From Nitrospira sp. (GTDB taxonomy: Bacteria; Nitrospirota; Nitrospiria; Nitrospirales; Nitrospiraceae), in contig JAFEBI010000016.1 in NCBI GenBank assembly GCA_018242725.1, positions 12,237 through 76,236 on the forward strand: DNA of 64,000 nucleotides, read 5' to 3'. Positions 46,750-56,480 of the stretch are shown piece by piece. The notes under the pieces were generated by a model, which was not told the DNA's origin, did not search any database, and saw nothing but the letters and a program-made list of their open reading frames with translations. The first letter of the stretch is position 1. Every line of letters starts with the position of its first letter. Position numbers and translations under genes: made by a program.

Positions 46750-48018
46750 CTAGTGCATCTTTGTCGTCATCGGTCGGCGCTGGATGTCCGCGCCTAGGGC
46801 TCGCAGCTTCTCTTCAAGCCGTTCATATCCACGATCGAGATGATAGACACGTTGAACCTGCGTCAGCCCCTCAGCGGCTAATCCTGCCACAATGAGCCCG
46901 GCGCTGGCACGTAGATCGGATGCCATCACCGGTGCCCCGGTCAGTGTCTTGCGCCCGGTCACCACAAGTCGATTCCCTTCCACTCGAATATCTGCACCCA
47001 TCCGACGCAGCTCCTCTACATGCATAAATCGACTCTCAAACACGGTCTCCGTGATAACACTTGTCCCTTCCGCAAGACTCATCAGCGCCACCATCTGCGC
47101 TTGCATATCAGTCGGAAACCCGGGGAATGGCAAGGTCTTTATATCGGTCCCTCTTAGGATGCCCGGCATAGCCAGACGCACCATGTCCTTTTTTTCCTCC
47201 ACATCAGCTCCTGCTTCCCGCAACTTCATCAGGACCGCCTCAATATGACCGGGGTGGCAATGCGTCACCGTGACCTCTCCGCGTGTCATGGCTCCTGCGG
47301 CCAAGTACGTCCCTGCTTCGATACGATCTGGGATGACGTCGTGATCGCCACCATGAAGTTGCGGTACTCCTTCTATCGTAATCACATCGGTGCCCGCCCC
47401 ATGAATCCGTGCGCCGCGCTTGACGAGGAATTGAGCCAGATCCACGATTTCCGGTTCTTTCGCCGCATTCTCAAGCATCGTCACCCCAGCAGCCAGCGCC
47501 GCCGCCATCATGAGGTTTTCGGTTCCAGTCACCGTTGGGGTATCGCAATAAATGCGCGCGCCTCTCAGACGCTTGGCTTTGGCCGTGATATAGCCGTGCT
47601 CAATGGAAATCTCAGCCCCTAACTTTGCCAATCCAGCCAAGTGCAGGTTCACTGGCCTGGAGCCGATCGCGCAGCCGCCGGGAAGAGAAACCTTTGCCTC
47701 GCCACATCGTGCCACCAACGGCCCTAATACCAGAACCGAGGCTCGCATGGTCTTGACGAGATCGTACGGTGCTTCCGTTGATGCGATCAGATCCGATTGA
47801 ATCACCGCTCGGTTGCCCTCATGTGAAACCTTTGCCCCAAGGATCCCTAGAAGCTTCCCCATCGTCAGCACATCAACGACCCTGGGCAGGTTGGTGATGA
47901 CACATTCTCCACCGCTGAGAATGGTCGAGGCCAAGATGGGGAGTGCGGAATTCTTCGCCCCGCTGATACGGACTTCACCGGAAAGCCGGTTACCCCCGTT
48001 GATAAGAATCTCATCCAT
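46750..48018 (-). CDS. murA: UDP-N-acetylglucosamine 1-carboxyvinyltransferase MurA
   Basis: First committed step of peptidoglycan synthesis, transferring enolpyruvate to UDP-GlcNAc; target of fosfomycin. 422 residues from MDEILINGGNRLSGEVRISG. Key features: GAKNSALPILASTIL, KTMRASVLVLGPLVAR, and the loop LPGGCAIGSRPVNLH with Cys at the PEP-reactive position. Start at 48018 overlaps the prmC stop by 8 nt; the frame extends slightly upstream without homology. Confidence 0.98.
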   Translation of the reverse strand: MDEILINGGNRLSGEVRISGAKNSALPILASTILSGGECVITNLPRVVDVLTMGKLLGILGAKVSHEGNRAVIQSDLIASTEAPYDLVKTMRASVLVLGPLVARCGEAKVSLPGGCAIGSRPVNLHLAGLAKLGAEISIEHGYITAKAKRLRGARIYCDTPTVTGTENLMMAAALAAGVTMLENAAKEPEIVDLAQFLVKRGARIHGAGTDVITIEGVPQLHGGDHDVIPDRIEAGTYLAAGAMTRGEVTVTHCHPGHIEAVLMKLREAGADVEEKKDMVRLAMPGILRGTDIKTLPFPGFPTDMQAQMVALMSLAEGTSVITETVFESRFMHVEELRRMGADIRVEGNRLVVTGRKTLTGAPVMASDLRASAGLIVAGLAAEGLTQVQRVYHLDRGYERLEEKLRALGADIQRRPMTTKMH

Positions 48019-48904
48019 GACTCGGCGCCTCACACGCACGCCGCGCGATGAGCACGCGTTCAATCCCCGCTTCGTCCTCGACGGTTTGAAGCCCGGTGTA
48101 CCCCGTCGCGTCTTCTACCACCCGTCGCACAAGTGGTGCTTGGTTCTGACCAAGTTCCATCACCAGCAACCCGCCGGGAGCAAGGAATTCCTTAGAGTCA
48201 TGGATCAGCCGTTCATGAAACTCGATCCCTTGCACCCCTGCCAGCAAAGCGCGTCGCGGCTCATACTCCCGCACCTCCGGCTGCAAACCTGCCCAGTCCG
48301 CTTCGGCAATATACGGAGGATTGGAGAGGATGGCATCCACGGTTCCTGCACCAACGCATCCCGTCAATGGAGAGAGAAGATCCCCCTCCAACCAGATAAT
48401 CTTGTCGCTGACTCCGTGGCGGTCCGCGTTCTCCTTTGCAATCTTCAACGCATCGTGCGAGCAGTCCAGCGCAAAAAATCGCATGCCGTTGAGGATGGTC
48501 GCCAGCGTCACAGCCACACAACCGGAACCTGTTCCGACATCCACCAGCACGGCACCCTCCGCAAATCTTCCCTCCCTCAGCGTTTCTTGAATAAGAAGCT
48601 CTGTTTCCGGACGAGGGATCAACACTGCCGGAGTCACAGAGAAGTCGAGTCCACAAAACTCTTGCGAACCCAAGATATACTGAAGCGGCTCTCGCGACTC
48701 CCGTCTGCGCACCACCGACATCACACGTGCGAGTTGCTCCGTCGTCACCGGCTGTTCTGCTCGACTGGCCAGCTCATGGTGCTTCATCTCTAAGGCATAG
48801 GCCAGCAGCCACCGCACTTCCTGTGCTGCGTTTGCAACCCCTGCGCCTTCCAATATCTGCCTTGCGCTCGTGAGTAGCCGACCAACAACCTGTAGGTCCG
48901 ACAT
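48011..48904 (-). CDS. prmC: Release factor glutamine methyltransferase PrmC
   Basis: SAM-dependent methylation of the Gln in the GGQ motif of RF1/RF2. 297 residues: helical N-terminal domain (EVRWLLAYALEMKHHELA), then the Rossmann methyltransferase core with VLVDVGTGSGCVAVTLA and the signature NPPY in AILSNPPYIAEADWAGL. Directly downstream of prfA (18 nt), its substrate, as commonly found. Confidence 0.97.
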   Translation of the reverse strand: MSDLQVVGRLLTSARQILEGAGVANAAQEVRWLLAYALEMKHHELASRAEQPVTTEQLARVMSVVRRRESREPLQYILGSQEFCGLDFSVTPAVLIPRPETELLIQETLREGRFAEGAVLVDVGTGSGCVAVTLATILNGMRFFALDCSHDALKIAKENADRHGVSDKIIWLEGDLLSPLTGCVGAGTVDAILSNPPYIAEADWAGLQPEVREYEPRRALLAGVQGIEFHERLIHDSKEFLAPGGLLVMELGQNQAPLVRRVVEDATGYTGLQTVEDEAGIERVLIARRACEAPSHG

Positions 48905-48922
48905 TGCAGAACTCGTCGCTCC

Positions 48923-50002
48923 TCAAACCTTTGCGGTTTCGGCTTGCTGTTGTTGCGCTTTCAAAGCCTGGACAATGTCCTCGAGATCACCTTCCATCAC
49001 CAATTCCAGCTTGTGAAGCGTCAAACCAACTCGATGATCCGTCACCCGATTCTGTGGGAAATTGTAGGTTCGGATCTTCTCACTCCGTTCCCCACTTCCC
49101 ACCTGTGATTTCCTGCTCTGTGCGATCTCCGCCTCTTGCTTCTCCCGCTCAGCTTCGACAATTCTCGCGCGCAAGGTCCGCATGGCCTTCGTCCGATTTT
49201 TGAGCTGCGATCGTTCATCTTGGCACGTGACCACCACACCAGTCGGCAGATGGGTAATCCGAACAGCAGAGTAGGTGGTATTCACACTCTGTCCACCAGC
49301 CCCGGATGAGCAAAATGTGTCGATCCTCAAGTCTTTCGAATCAATCTGCACATCGACTTCGTCAACCTCCGGCATGACGGCAACTGTGACCGTGGACGTA
49401 TGAATACGACCACTTGCTTCAGTCACAGGTACCCGCTGCACTCGATGAACACCGGCCTCATATTTGAACTGGCCGTACGCCCCTTTTCCCTCAATCAATG
49501 CGACGATATTTTTATACCCGCCGATACCTGTCTCAGACGCCTCAACCGTATCGACTTTCAATCCTTTTTTTTCCGCAAATTTGCTGTACAGACGAAATAG
49601 CTCACCGGCAAAAAGCGCCGCCTCATCCCCACCCGTTCCAGCCCGAATCTCAAGCACCAAACTCTTCTCATCCCGTGGATCTTTCGGAATCAAGTACTCC
49701 CTGACCTGCCCTTCAATTTCCCCCTGCCGCCGTTCGAGCTCCACCCGCTCCTCAAACGCCATTTTTTGCAACTCACTCCCTGCCGATGGATCACTAAGGA
49801 TCTGCAAGGCATCGTCGAGCTGTCTGGCATTTTCATGATAGACATCAAAGAGAGTCACAACCGGTTCGAGTTCCGTCCGCTCCTTGCTCAACTTACGTAA
49901 AAGCGTTGGTTGGCTGACGACGGACGGATCCATGAGCTGATCAGTCAGCTCGTGAAATCGTGAGGCGAAACTCTCCCACTTCTTGAGTAGTACGACTTCC
50001 AT
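48923..50002 (-). CDS. prfA: Peptide chain release factor 1
   Basis: Recognises UAA and UAG and triggers release. 359 residues from MEVVLLKKWESFASRFHELTD. The stop-codon reading motif region RVPVTEASGRIHTSTVTVAV fits RF1 (the P-x-T type), and the catalytic GGQ lies in CSSGAGGQSVNTTYSAVRI. The start is set at 50002 because the frame further upstream runs into the rpmE terminator. Confidence 0.98.
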   Translation of the reverse strand: MEVVLLKKWESFASRFHELTDQLMDPSVVSQPTLLRKLSKERTELEPVVTLFDVYHENARQLDDALQILSDPSAGSELQKMAFEERVELERRQGEIEGQVREYLIPKDPRDEKSLVLEIRAGTGGDEAALFAGELFRLYSKFAEKKGLKVDTVEASETGIGGYKNIVALIEGKGAYGQFKYEAGVHRVQRVPVTEASGRIHTSTVTVAVMPEVDEVDVQIDSKDLRIDTFCSSGAGGQSVNTTYSAVRITHLPTGVVVTCQDERSQLKNRTKAMRTLRARIVEAEREKQEAEIAQSRKSQVGSGERSEKIRTYNFPQNRVTDHRVGLTLHKLELVMEGDLEDIVQALKAQQQQAETAKV

Positions 50003-50028
50003 TGTCCAGCCTATTCCCCATTGGCCAC

Positions 50029-50070
50029 AAAAAAAGGACCCTGCTTCAGACACGAAGCAGGGTCCTTTTT
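50029..50070 (-). terminator. Strong rho-independent terminator after rpmE
   Basis: AAAAAGGACCCTGCTTC (50031-50047) pairs with GAAGCAGGGTCCTTTTT (50054-50070) around a 6-nt loop. On the minus strand the stem is followed by a T8 run, so it ends the rpmE/rho transcript just before prfA. The A-run on the other side makes it bidirectional in form. Confidence 0.9.
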
Positions 50071-50086
50071 ACAACCACGTGGTGCG

Positions 50087-50293
50087 CTACTTGCCCTTCT
50101 TCGCGTACTTCTTCTTGAACCGCTCAACCCGCCCTTCCGTATCGACGATCTTCTGTGTTCCGGTGAAGAACGGATGACAATTGGAGCAAATATCGACGCT
50201 GAGATCACCGATCGTCGTACGGGTCTTGAACGAATTCCCGCACGCGCAATGAATGGTCGCCTCTCGATAGACTGGATGAATTCCCTTCTGCAT
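50087..50293 (-). CDS. rpmE: 50S ribosomal protein L31 (zinc-binding form)
   Basis: Large-subunit ribosomal protein. 68 residues from [20 protein letters not shown]. The Cys set (CAC near residue 16-18 and CSNCHPF near 37-40) marks the zinc-containing C+ type. The basic tail ends [11 protein letters not shown]. The ATG at 50293 is the family start; an upstream in-frame start adds residues not seen in L31. Confidence 0.97.
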   Translation of the reverse strand: MQKGIHPVYREATIHCACGNSFKTRTTIGDLSVDICSNCHPFFTGTQKIVDTEGRVERFKKKYAKKGK

Positions 50294-50386
50294 GACCTGC
50301 GACTCCTTACCGAAAGAATTGCTAATTAAACCATGGGCCAAGATGTCACACTTTATCTGAAGACCGCATCAGATACAAGCGCATCC

Positions 50387-51658
50387 TTAACGATTCATGG
50401 ACTGCAGAAACTCCTGGTTATTTTTTGTTCCGCCGATTTTATCCATGAGAAATTCCATCGCTTCCATCGTCCCCAATGGGCTCAGAACCTTGCGCAGAAT
50501 CCACATCTTGTTCAGTCTATCTTTGTCTACCAACAACTCTTCTTTCCTCGTCCCAGACTGACTGATATCAATCGCTGGGAAGAGTCGCTTGTCGGCCAGA
50601 CGACGATCCAGATGCACTTCCATATTGCCGGTCCCTTTGAATTCCTCAAAAATGACGTCGTCCATGCGGCTACCCGTATCAACCAATGCCGTCGCCATGA
50701 TCGTCAAACTACCGCCATTCTCAATATTTCGAGCCGCGCCAAAGAAACGTTTCGGCCGCTGCAACGCATTGGAATCCAACCCTCCAGAGAGCACCTTACC
50801 GCTGGGAGGCGCGATGGTATTGTAGGCCCGAGCAAGCCTCGTAATGCTATCCAGCAAGATCACGACGTCTTTCTTGTGTTCGACCAGACGCTTGGCTTTC
50901 TCTAGCACCATTTCGGCAACCTGAGCATGCCGTTGCGCGGGTTCATCAAAGGTGGAGCTGATGACCTCAGCCTTGACCTGACGCTGCCAATCAGTCACCT
51001 CTTCCGGCCGTTCATCAATCAAGAGCACGATCAGCGTTACTTCCTTGTGGTTTTTGAGGATCGCGCGAGCAATGGCCTGCAACAACATCGTCTTCCCTGT
51101 ACGAGGCGCTGCCACGATCAAACCGCGCTGGCCTTTGCCGATCGGAGTCGTCAAATCCATCACACGAGTGCAGTATTCTTCCCGGTCAAACTCCAGATTG
51201 ATCCGTTCCTCTGGGTACAATGGGGTCAGGTTGTCAAATAGGATCTTATCCCGTGCAACCTCAGGATCTTCGTAGTTGACCTTTTCCACCTTGAGTAACG
51301 CAAAGTACCGTTCACTCTCCTTAGGGGGACGGATTTGACCCGAGACGATATCACCGGTACGAAGATTAAACCGCCGAATCTGCGACGGAGAGATGTAAAT
51401 GTCGTCAGGCCCTGGGAGATAATTAGAGTCGGGCGCCCGAAGAAAGCCGAACCCGTCAGGTAATGTTTCTAATACACCCTCTCCAAAGACCACCCCATTT
51501 TTTTCAGTTTGAGCCTGAAGAATCGCAAAAATGAGCTCCTGTTTCCGTAAGTTAGCAGCTCCTTCAATTTTCAGCTCTCTCGCCACATCATTCAAATCGG
51601 CGATGGATTTCTGCTTTAGTTCGGCAAGATGCATTACTTCCCCCCTGGCTACTGACAT
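50387..51658 (-). CDS. rho: Transcription termination factor Rho
   Basis: Hexameric RNA-dependent ATPase helicase that ends transcription. 423 residues. Rho N-domain ([20 protein letters not shown]), RNA-binding cold-shock-like domain ([19 protein letters not shown]), Walker A in [17 protein letters not shown], the Q/R loops ([24 protein letters not shown]) and Walker [17 protein letters not shown]. Two starts compete: ATG at 51658 with GAGAGGAG upstream, and ATG at 51634 behind AGGGGGGAAG. Confidence 0.98.
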   Translation of the reverse strand: MSVARGEVMHLAELKQKSIADLNDVARELKIEGAANLRKQELIFAILQAQTEKNGVVFGEGVLETLPDGFGFLRAPDSNYLPGPDDIYISPSQIRRFNLRTGDIVSGQIRPPKESERYFALLKVEKVNYEDPEVARDKILFDNLTPLYPEERINLEFDREEYCTRVMDLTTPIGKGQRGLIVAAPRTGKTMLLQAIARAILKNHKEVTLIVLLIDERPEEVTDWQRQVKAEVISSTFDEPAQRHAQVAEMVLEKAKRLVEHKKDVVILLDSITRLARAYNTIAPPSGKVLSGGLDSNALQRPKRFFGAARNIENGGSLTIMATALVDTGSRMDDVIFEEFKGTGNMEVHLDRRLADKRLFPAIDISQSGTRKEELLVDKDRLNKMWILRKVLSPLGTMEAMEFLMDKIGGTKNNQEFLQSMNR

Positions 51659-52125
51659 ACGACTCCTCTCGAGCCTTGGCTCGGTTATCGTTTAGATGGA
51701 AGAATTCGCGTAACCTGACTTGGCCATGCAAACGTGTTTTTATCTTGGTGATCTACTTTGGATCTTGAGTCTGTTTTGGGTGGAAAAACTTGGGGAAGTC
51801 GGCTTACTACTCGTGATGGAAGAATGCCGTCCTTATTGTTATTCTCATACAATACAACTCAGTCAGTATCATTATGATTATCCACCTGAACTCAACCGCA
51901 CCGAGTGATGCTTAGGATTTAAATCGAGACAGGTTCCTGAATTGAATTATCCGATGGAGAGAGCCAGCCCAACCACTATACTAGTGCAATGATACCTAGG
52001 CCCCTTCTACTTGTCAACTGGCATCCGGAATTTTTCGCCAGATACGCACGTCTTAACAAAAGAGGCATTCGCACCAGGTTGTTCACAAGATCAGAAGTAT
52101 GCTACACAGAAAATACGGCTACCTT
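51659..52125. other. Long intergenic region between rho and the DUF2203 gene
   Basis: About 465 nt between divergent genes, lower in GC than its surroundings. No reading frame with homology or convincing ribosome site, no RNA motif I recognise. A TATACT at about 51976 could be the -10 for the plus-strand genes but has no matching -35. Confidence 0.4.
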
Positions 52126-52548
52126 ATGGCACATGGAGAAAACGAGATCACTCCGGAACGGGTCTTCTCCCTCTCAGAGGCGAATCACCTGATTCCTCAA
52201 CTCCAGAGACACCTCTCGACCGTTCAAGAAGGGAAAGAAGTGCTCGTAAGAACCCGAGCGGAAGTGAGTAGGGCTTCTGCCAACGCTGTTTTCGGAGGTG
52301 GCACAGCGATGGGAAGACCTTATGTAAAAAGCCTTTTGGACATCAGCACTCATCTCCAAGCCATCCACGAACTGGGCGTCGTTGTAAAGGACATTGACCT
52401 GGGGCTCTGCGACTTCCCACACATCCGGGATGGCCGAGTCGTCTATCTGTGCTGGAAACTTGGTGAAAAAGAAATCCGCTGGTGGCACGAAGTCACCAAC
52501 GGCTACAAAGATCGTTGTCCTATCGAAGAAGAACCGTCCGAAATCTGA
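52126..52548 (+). CDS. DUF2203 family protein
   Basis: About 140 residues of unknown function. The family start pattern FSLSEANHLIPQLQRHLS is clear, followed by a helical stretch and the conserved LGVVVKDIDLGLCDFPHIRDGRVVYLCWKLGEKEIRWWHE-type end (seen in pieces DLGLCDFPHIRDGR and VYLCWKLGE). Soluble. An alternative ATG lies 27 nt upstream. Possibly cotranscribed with the YciI-like gene, which starts 26 nt after its stop. Confidence 0.78.
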   Translation: MAHGENEITPERVFSLSEANHLIPQLQRHLSTVQEGKEVLVRTRAEVSRASANAVFGGGTAMGRPYVKSLLDISTHLQAIHELGVVVKDIDLGLCDFPHIRDGRVVYLCWKLGEKEIRWWHEVTNGYKDRCPIEEEPSEI

Positions 52549-52574
52549 CTTTCTTTCTACCTCGTCTGATCACT

Positions 52575-52853
52575 ATGAAGTTTGTCATCATTGGGCATGA
52601 TGGACCGGATGGAGAAACAAAGAGAAAAATGCATCGCGCGGCCCATCTCGTCAACCTTGAAAGACTTGATAAACAAGGGAGGGTGATCCTCGCCGGTCCT
52701 CTGACCGACAAGACGGGAAGCTTGCTCGTCTTAGAATTTGACTCAAGAGAGGACGCAGAGGAATTTGCACGCCAGGATCCCTATACCGTTCACGGAGTCT
52801 TCGCAAGTCTTGAAATTCATCCCTTTACGCAGGTTTTCCCCACCCCTCGCTAA
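52575..52853 (+). CDS. YciI-like protein
   Basis: 92-residue ferredoxin-like-fold protein of the YCII family, whose members are dimeric and have unclear enzymatic roles. Signature: MKFVIIGHDGPDGETKRKMHRAAHL with the conserved His-Asp area, then GRVILAGPLTDKTGSLLVLEF and the C-terminal ARQDPYTVHGVFASLEIHPF. The ATG at 52575 matches the family start. It follows the DUF2203 gene. Confidence 0.85.
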   Translation: MKFVIIGHDGPDGETKRKMHRAAHLVNLERLDKQGRVILAGPLTDKTGSLLVLEFDSREDAEEFARQDPYTVHGVFASLEIHPFTQVFPTPR

Positions 52854-52949
52854 CCGATTCCTGCAGTATATGCACCAAAAATTGAACGTCGGCCTTCCCC
52901 TTTTGGGTGCATTGTCTGGCTGCACCGTCGAGCTGTATAGTTCCCTATC

Positions 52950-54221
52950 ATGCTCTTTCAAGGGATACTAACTGTACCCTTTCTCATCACCATCTCTTTA
53001 CTGGCATGGTCTCATCCAGTAGCTGCCTTGGAGACGACTGTCGTAGCTGAAGGACATTATGTGATGGGAGATAGCGACACTCTTACTGCAGCAGAGAAGC
53101 ATGTACTCCAACGGGCCCAACGTAAGGCAATAGAAGAAGCTGGGATGTACATCGAATCGGCTTTCCTAGACTGGGAAAAAACCGAGGCAGGCACGAGCCT
53201 CCAGATAAGCTCGTGGGAGATTCGAACCATTGCTGGAGCGATCACAAAAACTGAAATCCTTGAGTCTCGGCGCACCTTCGTAAACGACCGTCCTAACTTG
53301 TACGTCCGGATCCGCGCAATCGTCGATTTAGATAGCCTGAAGGCAGCGATTAGAAAATGGCACTCGGAACAGCGACTCGCGAAACACTATCGTCGCCTTC
53401 AAAAAGAGAATGCCTCCCTCAAGACCCAACTCGAAACCCTCAGAACCTCACCATCGGGGGTACGAACCCTCATAATCGAACCGCTCGGCCATAACACTAG
53501 ACCGCAGGCACAAGCTCGAACTTTGATCGAGAAAGCGATGCCACTTCAAGACCTCCCACTAAAACTCGAGTTGACCTCGCGAGCAGCTGTGCTAGACCCT
53601 AAATTTATCGATCCACTTATTCTTCGCGGTCAGACCTACCTGAATCTCGCATCCGTTGCCTATTCGAACAAGCGAAGGCTAAGCGAATATTCAGAGTATA
53701 TCGACAATGCCCGAATGGATTTTGACCGTGCACTCCTTATCGACCCACACAACATCTGGGCCCTTCTTGGGAAAGGTGATGTCTATACTTGGCTGAATCG
53801 CCCTCAGGAAGCTGTATTGGCGTTCGAGCAAGCACTGGAATTGGCCAATTTTTTTGATGTCGCACGGCTCCGGCTAATCACTTTGTATACTGCCGAAGCC
53901 AAAAAACTAGTGGCTCTTGGACAATGGACCCCCGCTCTTTCTGTCTTACAAAAAGGCCTCTCCCCCCACCTGCACGAAAGCTGGATTCCCTATCAAAAAG
54001 AATCGTATTATCTCAGAAGCACAATCTATCAGCAGCTGAAGCAGCCAATCCTAGCAATTGAGGACCTCAGTACTATTCTACGAGTTGACCCGTCAGATGA
54101 ACGCGCCCTACAGGCAAGGGCCCAACTCTACCAAGATGCGATGCTAGAGAATGCTGCTAAAAACGACCTCTTACAAGCCTGCAAACTCGGATCAGTAACG
54201 GCCTGTAATCAACTTCCATAG
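52950..54221 (+). CDS. Exported protein with TPR repeats
   Basis: 423 residues. Signal peptide (LTVPFLITISLLAWSHPVAA), an N-terminal domain like the LPP20/FlgT-type envelope domain (VLQRAQRKAIEEAGMYIES, YVRIRAIVDLDSLKAAI), a short coiled coil (YRRLQKENASLKTQLETL), then TPR-like helices (ARMDFDRALLIDPHNIWALLGKGDVYTWLNRPQEAV...FEQALELANFF in pieces, and AIEDLSTILRVDPSDERALQ). Probably a periplasmic scaffold. No specific function. The 319 nt after it hold the oxidoreductase promoter. Confidence 0.6.
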   Translation: MLFQGILTVPFLITISLLAWSHPVAALETTVVAEGHYVMGDSDTLTAAEKHVLQRAQRKAIEEAGMYIESAFLDWEKTEAGTSLQISSWEIRTIAGAITKTEILESRRTFVNDRPNLYVRIRAIVDLDSLKAAIRKWHSEQRLAKHYRRLQKENASLKTQLETLRTSPSGVRTLIIEPLGHNTRPQAQARTLIEKAMPLQDLPLKLELTSRAAVLDPKFIDPLILRGQTYLNLASVAYSNKRRLSEYSEYIDNARMDFDRALLIDPHNIWALLGKGDVYTWLNRPQEAVLAFEQALELANFFDVARLRLITLYTAEAKKLVALGQWTPALSVLQKGLSPHLHESWIPYQKESYYLRSTIYQQLKQPILAIEDLSTILRVDPSDERALQARAQLYQDAMLENAAKNDLLQACKLGSVTACNQLP

Positions 54222-54292
54222 GCAATATTCTTGAAGCAGATCATTCTTCATTCACAAGAGCACAACCCCTTAGTGCTCTCGCTGAACCTTCG

Positions 54293-54322
54293 TTGACAAT
54301 CCAAACGATCGACACCTATAAT
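54293..54322 (+). promoter_or_regulatory. Near-consensus sigma70 promoter for the 2-oxoacid:ferredoxin oxidoreductase operon
   Basis: TTGACA (54293-54298) and TATAAT (54317-54322) are both perfect consensus hexamers with an 18-nt spacer. Transcription should start near 54329, leaving about 210 nt of leader before the first gene. The leader can fold (for example AAGCTCCTTC against GGAAAGAGCTT), but matches no riboswitch class I know. Confidence 0.8.
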
Positions 54323-54540
54323 GAATTGCCCTCGCTAATATATTGTGCCCTCCAGCTTTATGACTAAGGGGCAAAGGACCTAAGTTGTCTAACCCACTAG
54401 TGCACCAAAAGCTCCTTCGCGTGGGGCTTCTGTGGTCTTGCAGAGGGTGAGGAAAGAGCTTAAAGTACTCAAGCGAACCACGTGCTTAAAAAATATATTT
54501 CTTTCATAAACCTTTATTTTCATTCGGAGTGTAGGTTGCG

Positions 54541-55176
54541 ATGAGTGACTATCGTGTGCTCCCAGGACCCGAACACTTTCTTCCCCCGGCTGCAGCAAGT
54601 ATGGGAATTCGCTTGCCCAATCCAGGAGAAGCTCATATCAATGGTGTTATCACTTCAGAAGATAAAGCCTATGAGGAGGCTGCCCGTCAATTTTTGATGG
54701 CCAAGGTTCCAACTATCTTCCCTGGACCACTTGTTCTCTGGGCATGGAATGAGAAGGCCGCTAAGAAGGCCACGGCTGTTCGTCATCTCTTCAACACCCT
54801 AAAGGAATGCGTCCAGTCTGGGCAAAAACCGATGCTGATTCCTATGCCCGACTATCGCCCCAAATATCCCAAGATCAATCCCGAAGTTGAGATCAACCCG
54901 AATCACCCGAATTTGACAATCTGGCATAATAAAATTGATTGCTGCATGTTTATCGGCGTCCATTGTCACCAAGCCAATCTATCGCTGAAGATCATTCGCG
55001 GAGGCACCTCCTGCTATACCATTGCCATGTGTGCTCAGGCGGGTCATGAAGATGCAATGCTCTCATTCCGCGATGCCTCAGTCGAGAAGCTCATGAAATT
55101 AGCCGATACTATAAAGCGATTAAAAGGGACCGTTCAACCACGGCTGACATCAGCCAAGAATGGGGTTTCAAGTTAA
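54541..55176 (+). CDS. 2-oxoacid:ferredoxin oxidoreductase accessory (epsilon-type) subunit
   Basis: 211 residues; first gene of the oxidoreductase operon. It is of the group annotated as carbon monoxide dehydrogenase beta-subunit-like and is the extra subunit of five-subunit enzymes in Hydrogenobacter-type systems. Conserved parts: VPTIFPGPLVLWAWNEKAAK, IWHNKIDCCMFIGVHCHQAN and IIRGGTSCYTIAMCAQAGHEDAML, with five Cys in that segment, which could bind a metal or cluster. Its specific role is not established from sequence. Confidence 0.75.
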   Translation: MSDYRVLPGPEHFLPPAAASMGIRLPNPGEAHINGVITSEDKAYEEAARQFLMAKVPTIFPGPLVLWAWNEKAAKKATAVRHLFNTLKECVQSGQKPMLIPMPDYRPKYPKINPEVEINPNHPNLTIWHNKIDCCMFIGVHCHQANLSLKIIRGGTSCYTIAMCAQAGHEDAMLSFRDASVEKLMKLADTIKRLKGTVQPRLTSAKNGVSS

Positions 55177-55215
55177 CTGCTTGCCCCTAGAACGTATGCT
55201 AAGGAGGCTGAACTT

Positions 55216-56427
55216 ATGGCAGATACACACTCAATAATTGGGACCAAGAATAAAAAAGGCCAGACCTATACAGATACCTGGAAAATGATGAACGAGGCGC
55301 CACGGACGCCTTCCTTCTACACGGGCAGCGAAGTCATCAAAGAAGCCATCCGCCGTGCAAGCTGCGACGTCATGATCGCCTACCCAATCACGCCACAAAG
55401 CGAAGCCGCCGCATTAATCGGCGAATTGTTCGCTGAAGGCTATATAGGGGACTACTTTCGTGGAGAGAGCGAATTTGCCGTGATGTCGCAATGTGCAGGA
55501 GCTTCATTCGGTGGAGCCCGCGTGTTTACGACAACAGCAGGACCTGGCACCATGCGCGCCATGGAAAACTTTCCGATGTGGGCCGGTGCCCGGTTGCCGA
55601 TTCAAATGATTGTGACGTGTCGAGGGATCAACTCACCACTGTCAATTCAGCCGGATACACTTGAAATAGCGTATCTGCTGAATACTGGCATGCTGGTGTG
55701 GCATGCGGAGACTGCTCAAGACTTTTTCGATTGGATTCTGAAGGGGTACATCGTGTCTGAAGAGCCTGATGTCCACCTACCACTCGCGCTATGTTGTGAC
55801 GGATTTTTTGTTACACATACAAAGGACGTGGTGAACCTCACACCAGCCGATATGTGCCTTCCACCTTATGACCCTTATCGATCGCCTGTGCCATGTATGG
55901 ATATGGAATGTCCTCCCGTGCGCATGATGCGTGATCCGTTCGTGATGAAGAGCAACTACATCAGCTACGCGACACATGCCAGCTGGCAGCAGGAGATTTG
56001 GGCTGCTGTTGAACGTTCGCGTAAGCACACAATACATTGGTTGAATGGCCTGGTCGATACGGAGAATACTGATGCGGATATCGTGATTGTGGCTTCAGGG
56101 ACAGCTGTTTCACAGGGTCGTGAGGCCATCCGCATGCTGGAAGACGAAGGTGTGCGATGCGGCCTCGTGAAAGTGAAGGCCCTACGCCCGTGGCCGGAAG
56201 AAGAAATTCGCGAAGCCACTAAGAACGCCAAACACATCTTTGTGCCGGAGTTCAATGTGACCGGATGGCTGGCCAAAGAAATCCGCGCTACAGTTCCAAA
56301 CTCCCAGCGTGTCCATGCTGGCCCGCATGTCTGCGGAGGAATGACCATGCCACCAGAAATTATCGTATCGGAAATCAAGACCGCCCTAGGGATGAAAACC
56401 TTCTCCATGGCTGGTCGTGGGAGCTGA
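55216..56427 (+). CDS. porA: 2-oxoacid:ferredoxin oxidoreductase alpha subunit
   Basis: Carries the PYR-like thiamine-binding and C-terminal domains of the enzyme that couples 2-oxoacid decarboxylation (or reductive carboxylation in the reverse TCA cycle) to ferredoxin. 403 residues. Landmarks: MIAYPITPQSEAAALIGEL, GESEFAVMSQCAGASFGGA, TTTAGPGTMRAMENFPMW and the C-terminal CGLVKVKALRPWPEEEI. AAGGAGG precedes the start. Whether the substrate is pyruvate or 2-oxoglutarate cannot be told from sequence by eye, so the symbol is provisional. Confidence 0.9.
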   Translation: MADTHSIIGTKNKKGQTYTDTWKMMNEAPRTPSFYTGSEVIKEAIRRASCDVMIAYPITPQSEAAALIGELFAEGYIGDYFRGESEFAVMSQCAGASFGGARVFTTTAGPGTMRAMENFPMWAGARLPIQMIVTCRGINSPLSIQPDTLEIAYLLNTGMLVWHAETAQDFFDWILKGYIVSEEPDVHLPLALCCDGFFVTHTKDVVNLTPADMCLPPYDPYRSPVPCMDMECPPVRMMRDPFVMKSNYISYATHASWQQEIWAAVERSRKHTIHWLNGLVDTENTDADIVIVASGTAVSQGREAIRMLEDEGVRCGLVKVKALRPWPEEEIREATKNAKHIFVPEFNVTGWLAKEIRATVPNSQRVHAGPHVCGGMTMPPEIIVSEIKTALGMKTFSMAGRGS

Positions 56428-56480
56428 GATCCTTGGACTTCGAACCTGTGCGCCCTAACAAGCGATACTGAGGAGGATAT

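Noticed and set aside
51720-51908. 62-codon plus-strand frame between rho and the DUF2203 gene
   Set aside because: No ribosome site, no homology and unusual composition; treated as non-coding.
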